Of a stretch of 64,000 bases of DNA, positions 45,888-57,517 are shown piece by piece (the stretch's first letter is position 1; each line of letters begins with the position of its first letter). Location: contig BLZA01000049.1 of the NCBI GenBank assembly GCA_013423385.1, positions 62,001 to 126,000 on the forward strand, written 5' to 3'. Source of the DNA: Naganishia liquefaciens (Eukaryota; Basidiomycota; Tremellomycetes; Filobasidiales; Filobasidiaceae). A program made the translations under genes and the position numbers. Below the pieces are notes generated by a model. That model ran no database searches. It saw nothing but the letters and a program-made list of their open reading frames with translations, and was not told the origin of the DNA.

Positions 45888-46724
45888 TCATTCACTCTCG
45901 TCATTGCCCGCCGCCGGTTCGGTCCCGCGGTGCTCATTGTCCTTGACCCAATTCACACACCACTCCTCGATCCGCTTGACGTTCTCGTCCATCTCGCCAT
46001 CATCGACTCCATCCGATCTAAGCTCGACGACGATCTCGGCCTCGTAAGATTCCCGCGTTTCAGCGGGAATGACTTCCATGATTTCAGCCGAGACGTTTTC
46101 TTGGATCTTGTTGGGCTTGTAGTTGCTGATAGAGGCAGGCATCGTAAGCTTGAGCAAGTCTGGTGATTATGGCAGCGACTTACCGCTCTTCCAGGCGACG
46201 ATAGAGGATTTCGTTGTCCGTTCTCAGGACGACTGCTAGGTCGATCCACCGTTCAGGGTACATGCTTGGTGAATGGTGGTCGATTATAAAACCTGAAGAT
46301 CGGCGAGTCAGTCAGTGCAGAAGTGCATCATTGCGGTCTTGACCACCTACCGGTTGTAGCAGGCGCATCTCTTGGGTTGATCACGTCCTCAAGATAATCC
46401 AGCAGCTACAGTGCAATAAGGTCAACTTCGTCCTAGCCATCGTTGCTGTGTACGACTTACCCTGTCTTCATCCAACGTCCATGAACTCCATTCTTCATCC
46501 CATCCCTCGTGAAACGAATTCTCCTTTACGATATCGCTGATGTTTAGGTGCTTGAGCGGTATCGACGAGGTTGACGCTAGGAGGGCTGCTGTTGTTGACT
46601 TGCCCGTTCCAGGAGTACCTATATCGGCAAGGCAGGTGTGAGCATCCGGATGGGCATTAGAGAGCTTGTGTTTCTCACCAGTCATGAGGATTACGGGGAA
46701 TTGGCGGGGATGGTGAGTCGTCAT
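45888..46724 (-). CDS. FAP7: Adenylate kinase 6 family ATPase, Fap7/hCINAP
   Basis: Nuclear adenylate kinase/ATPase needed for late 18S rRNA processing with Rps14 (established in yeast). Exon 1 is short, MTTHHPRQFPVILMT. It is spliced across a 57-nt GTGAGA intron so that GTPGTGKSTTAALLAST forms the P-loop. Then LKHLNISDIVKENSFHEGWD, the family NISxxAKE block, is followed by EEWSSWTLDEDRLLDYLED, a GFIIDHHSPSMYPERW lid/Walker-B-like block and DLAVVLRTDNEILYRRL. The last exon has NYKPNKIQENVSAEIMEVIP and CVNWVKDNE. The length, about 200 residues, is normal. The P-loop Lys and His/Asp of the DHHS block are kept. Confidence 0.92.
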
Positions 46725-47374
46725 TCTACTAATTTGCGTTTGGGTTTCGCGTTGCCGGGCTTGCTCTGCTTCGGCGATGGTCGTAAGACGAATGGCGCGT
46801 TGGGATGCGATAGGACGATCTCGATACTCTTAGGTGGTTGGCAATATATGAATATTCAGGAGTTAATTACTCGTGTGCGCCAGGCCGAATTCATCAACTT
46901 GGGAAAGGCAAGAGACGCTCTCGATCGAAAATCTGTGTTTACTTTGTGTGCGAGTTGCCACGGGTTTTCCAAACAGCAAGCTGACGTCATGTTTCGGACC
47001 GAACTCTGCTTGGTGCCCCTTTGAGCGGGTGTCACCGCGCGCGGCATTCCAGTCGTTTGAGATTGCATCCACCCCGTATTCCAGCCTTGATTCTCTCGGA
47101 AAAGACGCAGTGATCTTTGGGATGAAACGTCATGGCGGGACACAAAGGGCGAATGAGCGCACGCGGAGGGCAACAGCTGGAACCAACGGTGTGCTTTGCT
47201 TACGACAACCGTCAGAACCGCTAGCGTTCGATGTGGGTCTTGCTATAAATGATCTCTAGCAGACAATCCCCAAACATTCTAATTACTGTTAGATGCATGT
47301 AACTTGACGCACTGTTGGTGGTCTGAAAATACCAATTCCGAGGCTTGTATTCTACGAAAACCCTTTTATCCAAG
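46725..47374. promoter_or_regulatory. Divergent promoter, FAP7/Gfo-Idh dehydrogenase
   Basis: This 650 bp separates two divergent starts. Overlapping random frames of 69-128 codons cross it on both strands. No repeats or known sites were seen. Confidence 0.45.
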
Positions 47375-48801
47375 ATGGCAATGGCAATCCAGGTAAGAAG
47401 ACGCCCGGAGATGCCCATTCCACTGTGCCGCTCACTCGCCGTCTCCTTCAGACCCTCACTTTTCTTCACCAATGGTTCTACGAAGGTCGCCTACACGCCG
47501 GTCTAAAGGGCTCCAAAGAATCTGACGCTCTGCGGGTCGGAATACTTTCGACCGCCATGATTGACGCCGCCGCAGTCGTTCGACCTATCGAGTCCCATCC
47601 GGGCGTCAAGATTACGGCTATTGCCTCTCGCGACCTCAAGTCCGCCCAAAAGGGTGCCAAGATGTTCGGAATCCCCAACGCCTACGGATCTTACGAAGAG
47701 CTACTGGCCGATCCCGAAGTCGAGGCCATCTATATCTCCGTTCCGAACGGCATGCACGCCGAATGGGCCATCAAATGCATGAAGGCCGGAAAGCACGTCT
47801 TGATTGAGAAACCACTCTGTGCGAACGCGGACGAAGCAAGGGAAATCTACAAGGTGGCGGAACAGACGGATCGGATCGCGCTCGAGGCATTCCATTGGCG
47901 GTTCCATCCGGCCGCGCATGTCGTCAAGTCGTACATCGACAGCGGCAAATATGGCAAGGTGCTCAAGACGTATTCGCGAATGGTGACGCCGAAGAATAGC
48001 ATGCCGTCTTGGGATATCCGGTGGAAATGGGATCTCGCTGGAGGCGCCACGATGGATGAGACGTGAGTGACTTGTTGTGCTTGGAAGGCTGTAGGGCTCA
48101 TACTTTCCCACTGCCAGATACACCGTCTCTTTCACGCGGTACTTTACCAACTGCAAGCGCGCAACCGTTCTTTCCGCCGAAGCGAGACCGTACAAGAAAG
48201 ATCCGCGCGTTGACGCGGCTATGAAGGCGACCCTGCAGATCGAAAACGACGAAGGAGACCTCATTACGAGCGAGATCTACAACGACCTTGACGAGCCAAA
48301 CTTGTTCGGCATCATTCCGAGGGTATGGGAGTTGCCGTCTATCCAGATTGAATTGGAAAAGGCGACCATCTATTATTACAAGTGAGTTGAACTTTGCCCT
48401 TGATCAGGAATCACCGTTGTTTACAGCTTTCCGAAGTTCTATGATGCCTCATCTTTTGCATTCGGTGGTCATCAAAGATAAGGTGAGTACGGGGAAATCA
48501 GGAACCCTGGAGCGACTAATCCTGTTCGCGCTTATCCTAGGCTACCGGCATCTCAACAACGCAGAAGCACTACAATTATGGGCCCTTCTGGAAAACGACC
48601 GGTGAAAGCTGGTGGTCGACTTACCGCTACATGTGGGAAGCCTTTGCCAGAAAATGCAAGGGCAAGGATCCGGTTCACTGGGTGCCCGCCGAGGATTCGA
48701 TTCAACAAATGGAAGTGATCGATTCCATCTACGAGAAATCTGGGTTGGGCCGACGACACGGAACTGTCGTGCCGGGGGATGTCGATCCGGGCTCGGCATA
48801 G
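47375..48801 (+). CDS. Gfo/Idh/MocA oxidoreductase (D-xylose/dihydrodiol dehydrogenase type)
   Basis: NAD(P)-dependent dehydrogenase of the Gfo/Idh/MocA family, nearest to fungal D-xylose 1-dehydrogenase (NADP+)/trans-dihydrobenzenediol dehydrogenase. Exon 1 is only 18 nt (MAMAIQ), joined to TLTFLHQWFYEG. Rossmann features are ALRVGILSTAMIDAAAVV and GVKITAIASRDLKSAQ. EAIYISVPNGMHAEWAIKCM and HVLIEKPLCANADEA follow; the EKP is the family catalytic motif. Then come ALEAFHWRFHPAAHVV, WDIRWKWDLAGGATMDE and FPNCK-like TRYFTNCKRATV. After a third intron with CCGAAG acceptor come SMMPHLLHSVVIKDK, then ATGISTTQKHYNYGPFWKTT, WSTYRYMWEAFA and EDSIQQMEVIDSIYEKSGLG. The substrate (xylose or diol) is inferred. 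SHB17 lies next on the same strand. Confidence 0.85.
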
Positions 48802-49207
48802 GGCCGAATGCTTTCGCACTGTATCAAATAATAGATTGTTGTACAAAGACATAAAGATTGACGGTCTCGATTGTCACCACCTCGGTTTCTCAGCAGATAA
48901 GCGAGATTCCCTTGTCCTCCGTGCTAATGAGCCGGAGCTTGTCGACAGCCGGAAAGCACGACGGCGATCCATGCCCCCCATTTGGTCGCGCCGTGATTAC
49001 GAATCTGGCTTTGTTTCGCGCTAAGAAAGTCCCGCAATGGGAATGCTCGGAATGCGGGCGAGTCCAGGTCGGGGAACGGAAACGTACGTTCAAGGAAACT
49101 GTTCGGATTCACACGTCAAGGCCCAAAGGAAGCCGCTTGGCAGGATATCCCACATACAGTCGTCTTCAGAGCAGTTTGCCGGGCTATACAACGACACATT
49201 GCGTAAG
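48802..49207. other. Intergenic, SHB17 promoter
   Basis: This 406 bp lies between two plus-strand genes. A 161-codon frame from 48858 overlaps the SHB17 start in another frame and looks random. Confidence 0.45.
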
Positions 49208-50442
49208 ATGGCTCCACGAATGCCCCATGTCTACCTCGTCCGACACGGTAAGTACCTTCGCAACGCGCGTCCAAAGACGAAGAGCTCAGGTTGAGGCTAT
49301 CATGCATAGGTCAAACCGAATGGTCCTTGAATGGTATGTGTGAACCTTTTTCCGCAGCGTCGGTTCGCAAATCTGATATCATGTGTGTTCCTTGTTTGCT
49401 CAGGACGTCACGTATGTTCCTTCGGATTCAATACAGCGCCTTCCGAATAAGGGTTCTAATCATATACATAGACCGGTACCTCGGATATCCCTCTGACGGA
49501 GAAGGGTGTGGAGATCATGAAGCGGACCGCGAAGAAGGTCGTTCCCGGTAAGCATAAAACGCGGATGACAGAGGCAAGGATCCCCCTCAACTGGAACTTT
49601 CTTGCAGACGTCATCGTTCCGGAGAACGTTTCTCACGTCTTTGTATCTCCTAGAAAGCGTGCTCAGCTCACCGCGGATCTGGTGAGCCTGTCCTTATCAG
49701 TCCACGTAGGCTTACGCTGATGATTCCATTCTGCACCATCAGCTTTTCAACCACGACGAAAAGAACGTCTTCAAGTCTTTCGAGACGTGTGACGACGTTC
49801 AGGAATGGGACTACGGGGCGTACGAAGGATTGAAGACGCATGAAATCCGAGCAAAGAAGCCGGATTGGGATATCTGGCAGGACGGGTATGGTGATCGGGC
49901 GTGACCGTCGGCGAGTATGCTTGTAATACTGACTTTTGCCGACGTCAGATGCCCTCCGGGAGAGAAATACCCTGGCGAGTCACCGCAGCAAATGTCTGAT
50001 CGGGTTGACAGAGTCATCGCCAAAATCCGGGCCATTCATAAAGAGGTAAGCCCCTTTTCCCTAAGGTTCTCGATGCTAGGCTGATCCGACGGGTTTCTCC
50101 TTAGTGCCTTGAACGACCTGACCGAGATGGAAAGGCTCAAGATATCGTCATCGTGTCTCACGGTCAGTTCTCCGTATCGCCAATCTCGAGTACGACTAAT
50201 ACGAGACAAAATTGTAGGCCACTTCTCGCGAGCATTTGTCGCGAGGTGGTGTGATCTACCGCTCAAAACCGGGTAAGTATCAGTTCGCATGTGGCTCTTT
50301 ACCCTATCTGACTTTAGGCGGCATCGACAGCTACCACTTTGTGGTCGATCCTGGAGCGTTGCACGTTCTTGGCTATCAACACAACACCATGAAGGAACCC
50401 AGTCTGATTGGTTTGAACTGGTTCACGGAAGAGAGGTCGTGA
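49208..50442 (+). CDS. SHB17: Histidine-phosphatase-family sugar-bisphosphatase, SHB17-like
   Basis: Phosphoglycerate-mutase-fold phosphatase. Yeast Shb17 hydrolyses sedoheptulose-1,7-bisphosphate to drive riboneogenesis. I read ten exons. Exon 1 ends HVYLVRHG (catalytic His) and exon 2 gives QTEWSLNG. Exon 3 is 8 nt (49404-49411) and completes GRH, and exon 4 continues [16 protein letters not shown]. Together these form the RHGQTEWS...GRHTGxxDxPLT block. Then [95 protein letters not shown] (second catalytic His) and [19 protein letters not shown]. The last splice uses the acceptor at ATCGACAG, not the earlier TTTAG, to keep the frame. The length is normal for the family. Confidence 0.88.
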
Positions 50443-50564
50443 GATGCGGAAACTCAAAGCTTAGCTTCCAGCAAGTCGGCACAACGAGCCCGGAGGCCCT
50501 GCACCTGCAAAAGTACATCATACAACTGTAATCGTGCTAGCCGTGTATTCCGAGCATTTTCCGG
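50443..50564. other. Convergent 3' region, SHB17/TMEM184
   Basis: This 122-bp gap separates two facing stop codons. It must contain both terminators, so the transcripts may overlap. Confidence 0.5.
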
Positions 50565-53423
50565 CTATCGCCACGGGTTCTCTTCAACCTCGCTGGCTAA
50601 TTTGCTGATGATCTCAGGAGGCTCCACTTCCTCCACCGATGACGCGCCAACCTCGACCGTATCAACCCCTCCCTGCGTCTTCGGGCGCAGTTCCTCATGA
50701 TGTCGGGAAGCGTGATTGCCACCAGGAATTGGTGCAGGAGAGGGTGCGCGAACGGGAGAGTTCCTGCCATTGCTGGCGGATCCTTCTGGAGGAGATAAGA
50801 ATCCCCGGCGATATATGTGTTTCGGTGCGTGTGTTGCCGGTTCTCCCTTTCTGCGTTCGTGATTTTGCGCTTCGGTCACGGCCTTCCTGTCGTCGACAAC
50901 AAGATCGACTGCATCTGAAGGCAATGGTCTGTCGCTGACTGTCACATGATCTTCCTCTGCGGGATCCTCTTCATCGTCGGCACTACCGATCTCAAATGGT
51001 GATGTTGATGGTGTCAAATGGCGATGATCAGCGAGTCGCTTGTCTAAGTCGTCCTGTTTCGTGGGTGACGAGTCCTGCTCTTTGCGGAACCCTGTCCACT
51101 TGAGCGCATTGGACACTGCATTCTGTACTTCTTGAGGTGGTTTCCAGGCATCAGGCCGTTCGTTCTCCCCGTCAAACACCCAAGCTTCTTCTGTTTCGTC
51201 CCGAGGTGAATCGAATTCGATATCCGGAACTCGATTTGAAGACTGAGGCGATGATTGCGAAGTCCTTTCTGACGGAGAATTGGTGCCGTTCTCCGCCCCT
51301 GTGCAATCCAGTCAGTCAGACTTCATGACGCGGGACGAGTGGACTTACATTTCCCGTAGACGCCAGGCTTTTTGTCTGGCTTGACCCCAGCCTTCCCCTT
51401 GTCCTTTCCATTACGGCGGCTCTTGCCTTTGGCTGCACTCTTTCCCTGCCTCGTCGACCACTTGTTTGCAAGGACCCCTTCTTCTTCTTCCCACTGCTTG
51501 CGCTTTGCCCTTTCCTTACTCACGTCGACGTTTGGATATCCAAAGTATTGCACCTTGCGTGCGCGCGAGTACATGCTCTCCTCCCAAGTGTCATTAGGAC
51601 CTTCATCATCGAAATTTAGACTGGGTGCATCAGATTCGTCTGATGAGGAATCATCTTGAGGGCGATCGACCTTGTCTTGCGTGCTTCGGCGCGTGTGATG
51701 TGGCAACAAAGGCGCGTATCCTTCTCGATACGCCCGGCGGTCGTCGATCGTACGCTTGATTGCCGTCAGCGGTCCATGTTCGCCAGTGGCCCTGGACTCA
51801 TCTCCAGGTTGTGCAACCCAGTACTTGTGTTTTCCGCCCTTGGTATACCGCAAACCGGCTCGGATCCGCCTTCGTCGACCTTCACCGACGTGTAGGGAGC
51901 CTTCTGCGGGTTCGTATGCCTGGTACGAGATGCCTTGTCCCCTGAGTGTCGCCTTGCTGTCCATCCAAACATCTTTACCACCAAAGGCGTCCTTGAAAGC
52001 GTAAAAGAAGGGCAACCTTGCAGCGTATTGAAGCCGCTCATCTATGTAATCGCTTGCCCGAAATGCGTATTGCTGAACTGCAAGTCAGTTGACTGAATAC
52101 GAAAACGACTCGGACAACTCACATGAGCAATGGCAAATAGCGGCATCTCGATGCAGACGAGGGAATCCGTCAAAGCCAGGGACATGTGTTCCGCATCATG
52201 ATATGCGCCCACTGTTTGAAGGGGTGTCAGCGCTGTCATAGACCGATCGAGTTTTGATTTACCCCTCTTGATGGCATGGACAGCAACGAGAAATGATACA
52301 CCCAGGCCTTGCCAGAAGGAGAAAAACAAAATCCCCTTCACGCACAAGAATTTTGCTGTGTTGTTGAAGATTCAGTATTGAAATGTGGCTCTGTTACAAG
52401 AACTCGACCTACGAAGCGGTCTGTAACACGAAGCGAAGTTAGTCAAGCGATGCCGCTTGTCGGTGGCCGTGCAACTCACCTGAATGACTGCAGATCCTTG
52501 TTGACGGCAACCCAAAACATGGCGAGACAGTACAGACTGAGACAGATGCTGACATTGTACACGAAGCTGACATAGGTATAACCGGCCGCAAACGATAATT
52601 CTCCTTCGCGATAGGTATCCGTGGCTTTGAGGGTGACGGTCGCCAGCACGAGCAGAGGTTTTACCTGTACGTATTCTGATGAAAAATGAGACGTTCAGCG
52701 AGGAAAAATGATGAAGGAAGCGAGCTTACGAAGGACACCACGCTTGAGGTTCAACAGGACCCATGGATCACTGACGTCCATTGGTTTGCAGAAGATGTTG
52801 ACCGGGAACGGATGCGGAATAGGCGGACGACCGTGAAGGAGAATCAAGAGTGATCTCTCGCCGCCAAGGTATGTGATCAGAAGTTGCAGAAATTCGTAGA
52901 TGACGAAGGCCTATGCAGAAGGGTAAGAACGACGAGGTCTTATCATACTGAATAAAAGGTTCACCTCGTACAGATCCCGCACGGTATCAATAAAGAACGC
53001 GGCATCCAGAGAGAAGAGCGCGATGAATGATGCTATAGCGTACAGCGGCACCCTGAGCATAGCAAATTTAACAAGAGAATAGCCGAGAAGATTGGGAAAG
53101 AAGCTCACATGATCATGATACGGACGACATGTCTCTGCAAATTTGGTCTACGATATCCCTTGAGCTGCAGGATGATGGACCATACCGAAACGATAGTCGC
53201 TATAAGGAGGCTTAGGAATCAAAGTTCATCGAGCTGAAAGCAACTCACCTATCAATGAACAAACACCGCACACGATCAGGAGCGCCTTTGGCAAGAGATT
53301 GCCAGCTCCCGGACCACGCGATCCTGCGATCCAGACCGCATCCTTTCCGCTTCCATTGTTCCCATTACTTGGCAGCTGAGATACTGTAGGACGTTGCGCG
53401 GAGGGGAATGAGGGCAGTGACAT
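50565..53423 (-). CDS. TMEM184/organic solute transporter alpha-like membrane protein
   Basis: Multi-pass membrane protein of the Ost-alpha/TMEM184 (DUF300) family. The start MSLPSFPSAQRPTVSQLPSN gives a short cytosolic end, then KALLIVCGVCSLIG. Helices follow in several exons: PLYAIASFIALFSLDAAFF, EFLQLLITYLGGERSLLILL, SFVYNVSICLSLYCLAMFWV, FLCVKGILFFSFWQGLGVSF. These are typical family helices, including the LKFxxVKxxxFFSFWQ-type motif. Then come DSLVCIEMPLFAIAH and an exon PFFYAFKDAFGGKDVWMDSK. The cytosolic C-terminal part of about 400 residues is charged and disordered (GRRRRIRAGLRYTKGGKHKY, KAKGKSRRNGKDKGKAG), ending EVEENPWR. Fungal relatives have been linked to vacuolar/endosomal membranes; the transport role here is inferred only. 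Confidence 0.85.
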
Positions 53424-54032
53424 CGCTTAGCGATGTCGAAAGGCTTGAATGATGAATGCGACGAGAGAATGTAGATTTCAAGCAACGAGACAAAGTGCGT
53501 GCGATCGCTCGCCGTCCAAATGACTAGGTGCTGGTTGGTGGCTTCACGATCGCTACACCCTTTGTGCTCCGTACGAGCCGAGTAACGTAGGAGGAACTGT
53601 TTGAGATGACTGCGAAACGCCGACAATCATCCACATGCTGCCGACACGGTCGATGACGAGGCTCGCTCGTTGCGCAGTGCAGTGGACGCTCAACGCGCGA
53701 TCGGTCAGGTTGCAACTTGATCCCGCGTCGGGTGACTGCCCGCCTAGCTCGACACCCAAAGCGAATAAGTCGCCAGACTTATGGAGGAGGAACAGAAACG
53801 CAAGTACAAAGAGCTGATCGAGGGTTGCAACTGTAGTGAGGCCGGCGCAGACTATCCGTCAACGATGAAAAGAAGTGCTTGTTTATGCTTTGCTTCCTGA
53901 AAGCATGTGAAACACCTAAAGCAAGTGTGCATAAGACTTCAGCGATAGCTAGGGATACAGTAGTATGACGACAACAATATGATACAATAGCGTCCTTGCT
54001 TTAACGCTGCCCACGTCATGAAAGGTACGGTA
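53424..54032. other. Intergenic, TMEM184 promoter
   Basis: This 609 bp lies between the TMEM184 start and the aspartic protease stop, both minus. Short opposing frames (53553-53817) look random. No repeat was seen. Confidence 0.45.
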
Positions 54033-56087
54033 TTATAAAATGATATGTTCCACCAAGAAACCAGTCGTGGCACCGAAAAAGACGATGACGACCAATCCGA
54101 CCCTCGCTACACGGCTACAAGCACCGCTGGTAGTGTTTCCATTCCCGGTTGAAGCCTCCGATGTTCTGGCTCCGCTTGGCGCAGAACCGCTCATCGTTCC
54201 CGAGCTGCTGAGAGTCGAAGTGGAAGGTGCGGACACGATTGGAAGATCCTCGACAGAGTATACGAGGGGGTTGGCCAGGCCAGCCGTCTGCAAAGATCCG
54301 GCTGGAATCGGCGGAGTAGTGAACAGGTATGCTGGAGTCTTGTATGATGGGTCGGGAAGGATGACATTCGGCAGTGCAGTGCCGACCGTCTTGGTAACGT
54401 GCTGGAGAATCTCAGAAGCCTTCTGGACAGATGTCGTGGTCGCATTGGCGATTGAGCTGACTGTCGTGCTCGCGGTCCCTTGAGTAGCCGATGGTAGATC
54501 CAGAAGCCCGATCAATGGGGCCTGCTCTCCGGAAATCCCATAGGAGAATACGACAACCACTTTGCGCAAGACTGGCGTTCCCAGCTGCCAATCAACGCCA
54601 TCACCTGCCGATGGCGCCACTCTCGGCCAAGCGAGGCACATCCCGCTGCCTTCGACACGGGCGTCGATCCACTCAGACGGTTGCAAGACAATCTCCGTGG
54701 CGCCAATGGTAAAACTGATTGTCGTCTCGGTGTCGCACGGCACGGCCCATGTCCCTTCGGATACCTGTCGAGCGTCTTTGATCTGTGCGAATAGACGGAT
54801 GGCGTCCTGTTGCGGTGCATAAATTCCGTTGGTACCGACATCTAGGAGCGCGATGGACCCCTCGACTCCAGTCGTCGAGCTATTGTACGTGGGCTCTACT
54901 GAGATTGGCATGCCGTTGAGACTGACATTTACGAGCGGGACGGCCCAGTAAAGGTATGCCTCAGATTCGAGAACGGCCGTCGCGTTCCCGGCTGAGTTGT
55001 CCGCTTGGTTGGCATGTGCGAAAGGCACGACAGACACCCAGTCGATGTCGCTCACTGTCGGAAGATTCGAACTGTCGGTTGCAGAACGGACGTACGCGCT
55101 GGATATTCCACCCCAAGTGATACTGGCATTTGCATTCGCCGCAGAATATGCGTTCGAGTTGTTCGCGAGAGCGAGAGAGAAGACGGGATAGGAGAGACGT
55201 GGACTTGATGAGTTGATAGAGGGATGCGCAAATAGAGTTTCCAGAAGAGGTGGAAAGTAGGCTGGAATGTCGGCGCGGCGAGTCAGGCTGGAACTTGTAC
55301 TCGTAGTGGTTGGCAATGGGGTGATGGTCTCAATCGGCAATATTGAGAAGAAGGCGCTTGTCGAATCCAGCGGTGCCGAGCTCGAGCTAGTAGCCGTCGG
55401 CTCACTCCGGGTCGAAGTGGCACTTGCGCGTTCGGATGTCGATGGCGTCCCCTCATCCCCGCCACCGAGTGCGTCTCGCACCAACACGCTCAGTCGTGGA
55501 AACCCAAGACCCACGATTCCGCTCACTCCTAGCGCCTCTAGGTCCATCGTCGTTGAATTCACAACGCCCATCACTTGGTCCTCAGCGACGACTGCCTTTC
55601 CTGCTGCACCTCGTATTCCAATTCTTTCCAGTGCGAGGAATCCGCTCGCTTGCGAGCCATCCGCATACGTCAGGTTGAATGTCGTTCCATTTGCGTTGAC
55701 AGAGTCAAAGGATGTACTCCTTCCCGGCGTATACAGCGGGGTGTCTGATGTGCTTTTAACGTCAGGACATGACGACGATGTGCACAACGAAGACGCGATG
55801 AGAAGATCGGCTGAGGCGGTATCTAACTGGAAAGGATAGCTGTTTGGCGGATTACCGACCTCGAGGTGAATGATGTATGTGCTAGAATTGTGTCAACTAC
55901 GCATAATGATGGATGTAGAGGTAGCTTACTCTGAGTTGCCATTCGACAGGTATTGAATCACTCCTGTTTGACTTCCTGGAACCGCTCTGCGCTGCAGCGT
56001 GCCCGAAGGATGCACGATGGGCACCTCTGGTGGACGCAGGGCATGCACGATCGTTAGCGATAGGGCAAAGAGGGCGGCCGCGAGCAT
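54033..56087 (-). CDS. Secreted, probably GPI-anchored aspartic protease (pepsin A1 family)
   Basis: Yapsin-like cell-surface aspartic protease. The start at 56087 (MLAAALFALSLTIVHALRPP) gives a clean signal peptide, followed by a short propeptide with a Kex2-type RR site (GTLQRRAVPG). A 56-nt intron joins NGNSD to TYIIHLEVGNPPNSYPFQLD. The first active site reads FQLDTASADLLIAS (usual DTGS) and the flap NLTYADGSQASGFLALE. After VSGIVGLGFPRLS comes a Ser/Thr-rich insert with a second RR. The second lobe has TWGGISSAYV, VSLNGMPISVEPTYNSST and the second active site SIALLDVGTNGIYA (usual DSGT/DTGT), then GTPVLRKVVVVFSYG. The tail is Ser/Thr/Gly-rich and ends in a hydrophobic GPI-type signal (VARVGLVVIVFFGATTGFLV). 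Both catalytic Asp are present. Confidence 0.85.
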
Positions 56088-56656
56088 GATGGCGATCAAA
56101 AGGCAGGAGCAGGTCCGTAATGAAAACGGAAGATGAGTAGATGTTTGCCCTTTAACCGTGAAACGAGACTGCGGATGCAAACTGAAATCGTAAACAGCCC
56201 GCACCGCCTCCACGGCTTCGCAGCATTCGTTCCATCATCGTCCCCTTGCTTGTCGAAGATATGTATGGCCAAAGACGTTTCGATAAATCGATTGGTGAGA
56301 GGCTGGGATCATATAAACATGTATGAAGCGGGGGCGATGGTTTCCAAGACCTATTACCTCATCCGCGATACATCTCGGCCACCAACAGCTCTGCTGGCGT
56401 GAGAGCTCCTACATGACCAGCCAAAGTTCCGCACTCATGCCATCACTAGCACTCTGTCTAGCACAGTGTGAAAGCATCCGAGGAGGTACCTCTACTGCGG
56501 ATGCAGTAGCCTATATCGTCTTTGGTGGTATTCATTCGTCAAAACGGGTTTTGCTAGTTTTATGTGATTCGATGGGACTGACACAACGCTGCAGTATTTT
56601 ACAGTGCAACTCCCTTTTCTCCATCTCTTCTGGGAATCGTCATGTACCTAGGTTCC
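56088..56656. other. Intergenic, aspartic protease promoter
   Basis: This 569 bp lies upstream of the aspartic protease and downstream of the Cys-rich gene, both minus. A 153-codon plus frame crosses it with no protein-like character. Confidence 0.45.
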
Positions 56657-57517
56657 TTAAAGCATCAACACCATTGATCCCCCAACCAAAAGGAGGGACA
56701 ATATCGAGATATCCTTTTTGCCACGAACAGCAACCAACGCGACTGAGCTATTCTGAGGTTCATCGTTTCGGTTGTCGCCAGTAGCTTTAGCCTCAGCCAT
56801 GTTTCCGCTGGCTGTCTTGAATGGCGTTGCAGGATGAGTTGCCTTGTCCGCATATTGAGAAGTAGACAATAAGGTGGGAGCATTGGTTGCTGAGACAGTC
56901 ACGGATCTGAAAGTTGACCTGGCTGCAAATTGTGTCCGATCAGCTTTGCTGTCGCAAACGCGGTGGCGGCGTAGTACTCACAAGAACTGTTTTGAGCTGC
57001 GTTACAAAAGGTATTGTTCATCTTCGAAGACTGCGGGATCCGTTAGCCTGATCATACCGACTTCAGAAGACAGGAGTCAAGCCTCACTTGTATGAGATAA
57101 CCGGCGATATACATATTCGCCACCTCCTTAGTCCAGTCACAGCTTGTTGCGGCGCAATCGTAAACGCCATTCTCCTCGTTGTGCCTGAAGGTTGATTGCA
57201 GAGGCTTAACAAATGTCGCGTTCTCCAGCAGATATCTCTTACCCTGGACAGAACGTCTTGAGTGCGGTCTGAAATCCTCCAAAACAGGAAGCGACTGAAA
57301 GACAGCGGAATTATCACTATGGCTCGATTTGTCGAAATGATCAGGATCGCTTACCGCATTCCTGGTCACAATCAATAGATCCAACATCCTGCGCCATGGC
57401 AATCTCCCATTTGATAAAGCATAACACCAGCGCTACGGACAGCAAAATTTGTCGCCCGAAAAACCTCCTGGGCGCGCTTGAAGGCACTAAGATTCTCCGT
57501 ATGCTGGACACCATCAT
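56657..57517 (-). CDS. Small Cys-rich, probably GPI-anchored surface protein, unrecognised family
   Basis: I assembled this from five exons joined by four consensus introns; no single frame shows it. Exon 1 (MMVSSIRRILVPSSAPRRFF) has a hydrophobic segment QILLSVALVLCFIKWEIAMA as signal peptide or anchor, then QDVGSIDCDQEC. Exon 2 gives VASCFGGFQTALKTFCPG, exon 3 HNEENGVYDCAATSCDWTKE and VANMYIAGYLIQ, and exon 4 SSKMNNTFCNAAQNSS. Exon 5 is Ser/Thr-rich (RSVTVSATNAPTLLST, ATHPATPFKTASG), ending in a hydrophobic GPI-type signal (ISILSLLLVGGSMVLML). The length is about 208 residues. Cys spacing C-x3-C-x3-C-x11-C resembles fungal Cys-rich surface proteins, but it is not a clear CFEM domain. Function unknown. 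It sits next to the GPI-type aspartic protease on the same strand. Confidence 0.6.

Noticed and set aside
48858-49343. 161-codon plus frame before and across the SHB17 start.
   Set aside because: It overlaps the true SHB17 first exon in another frame and has no family resemblance.
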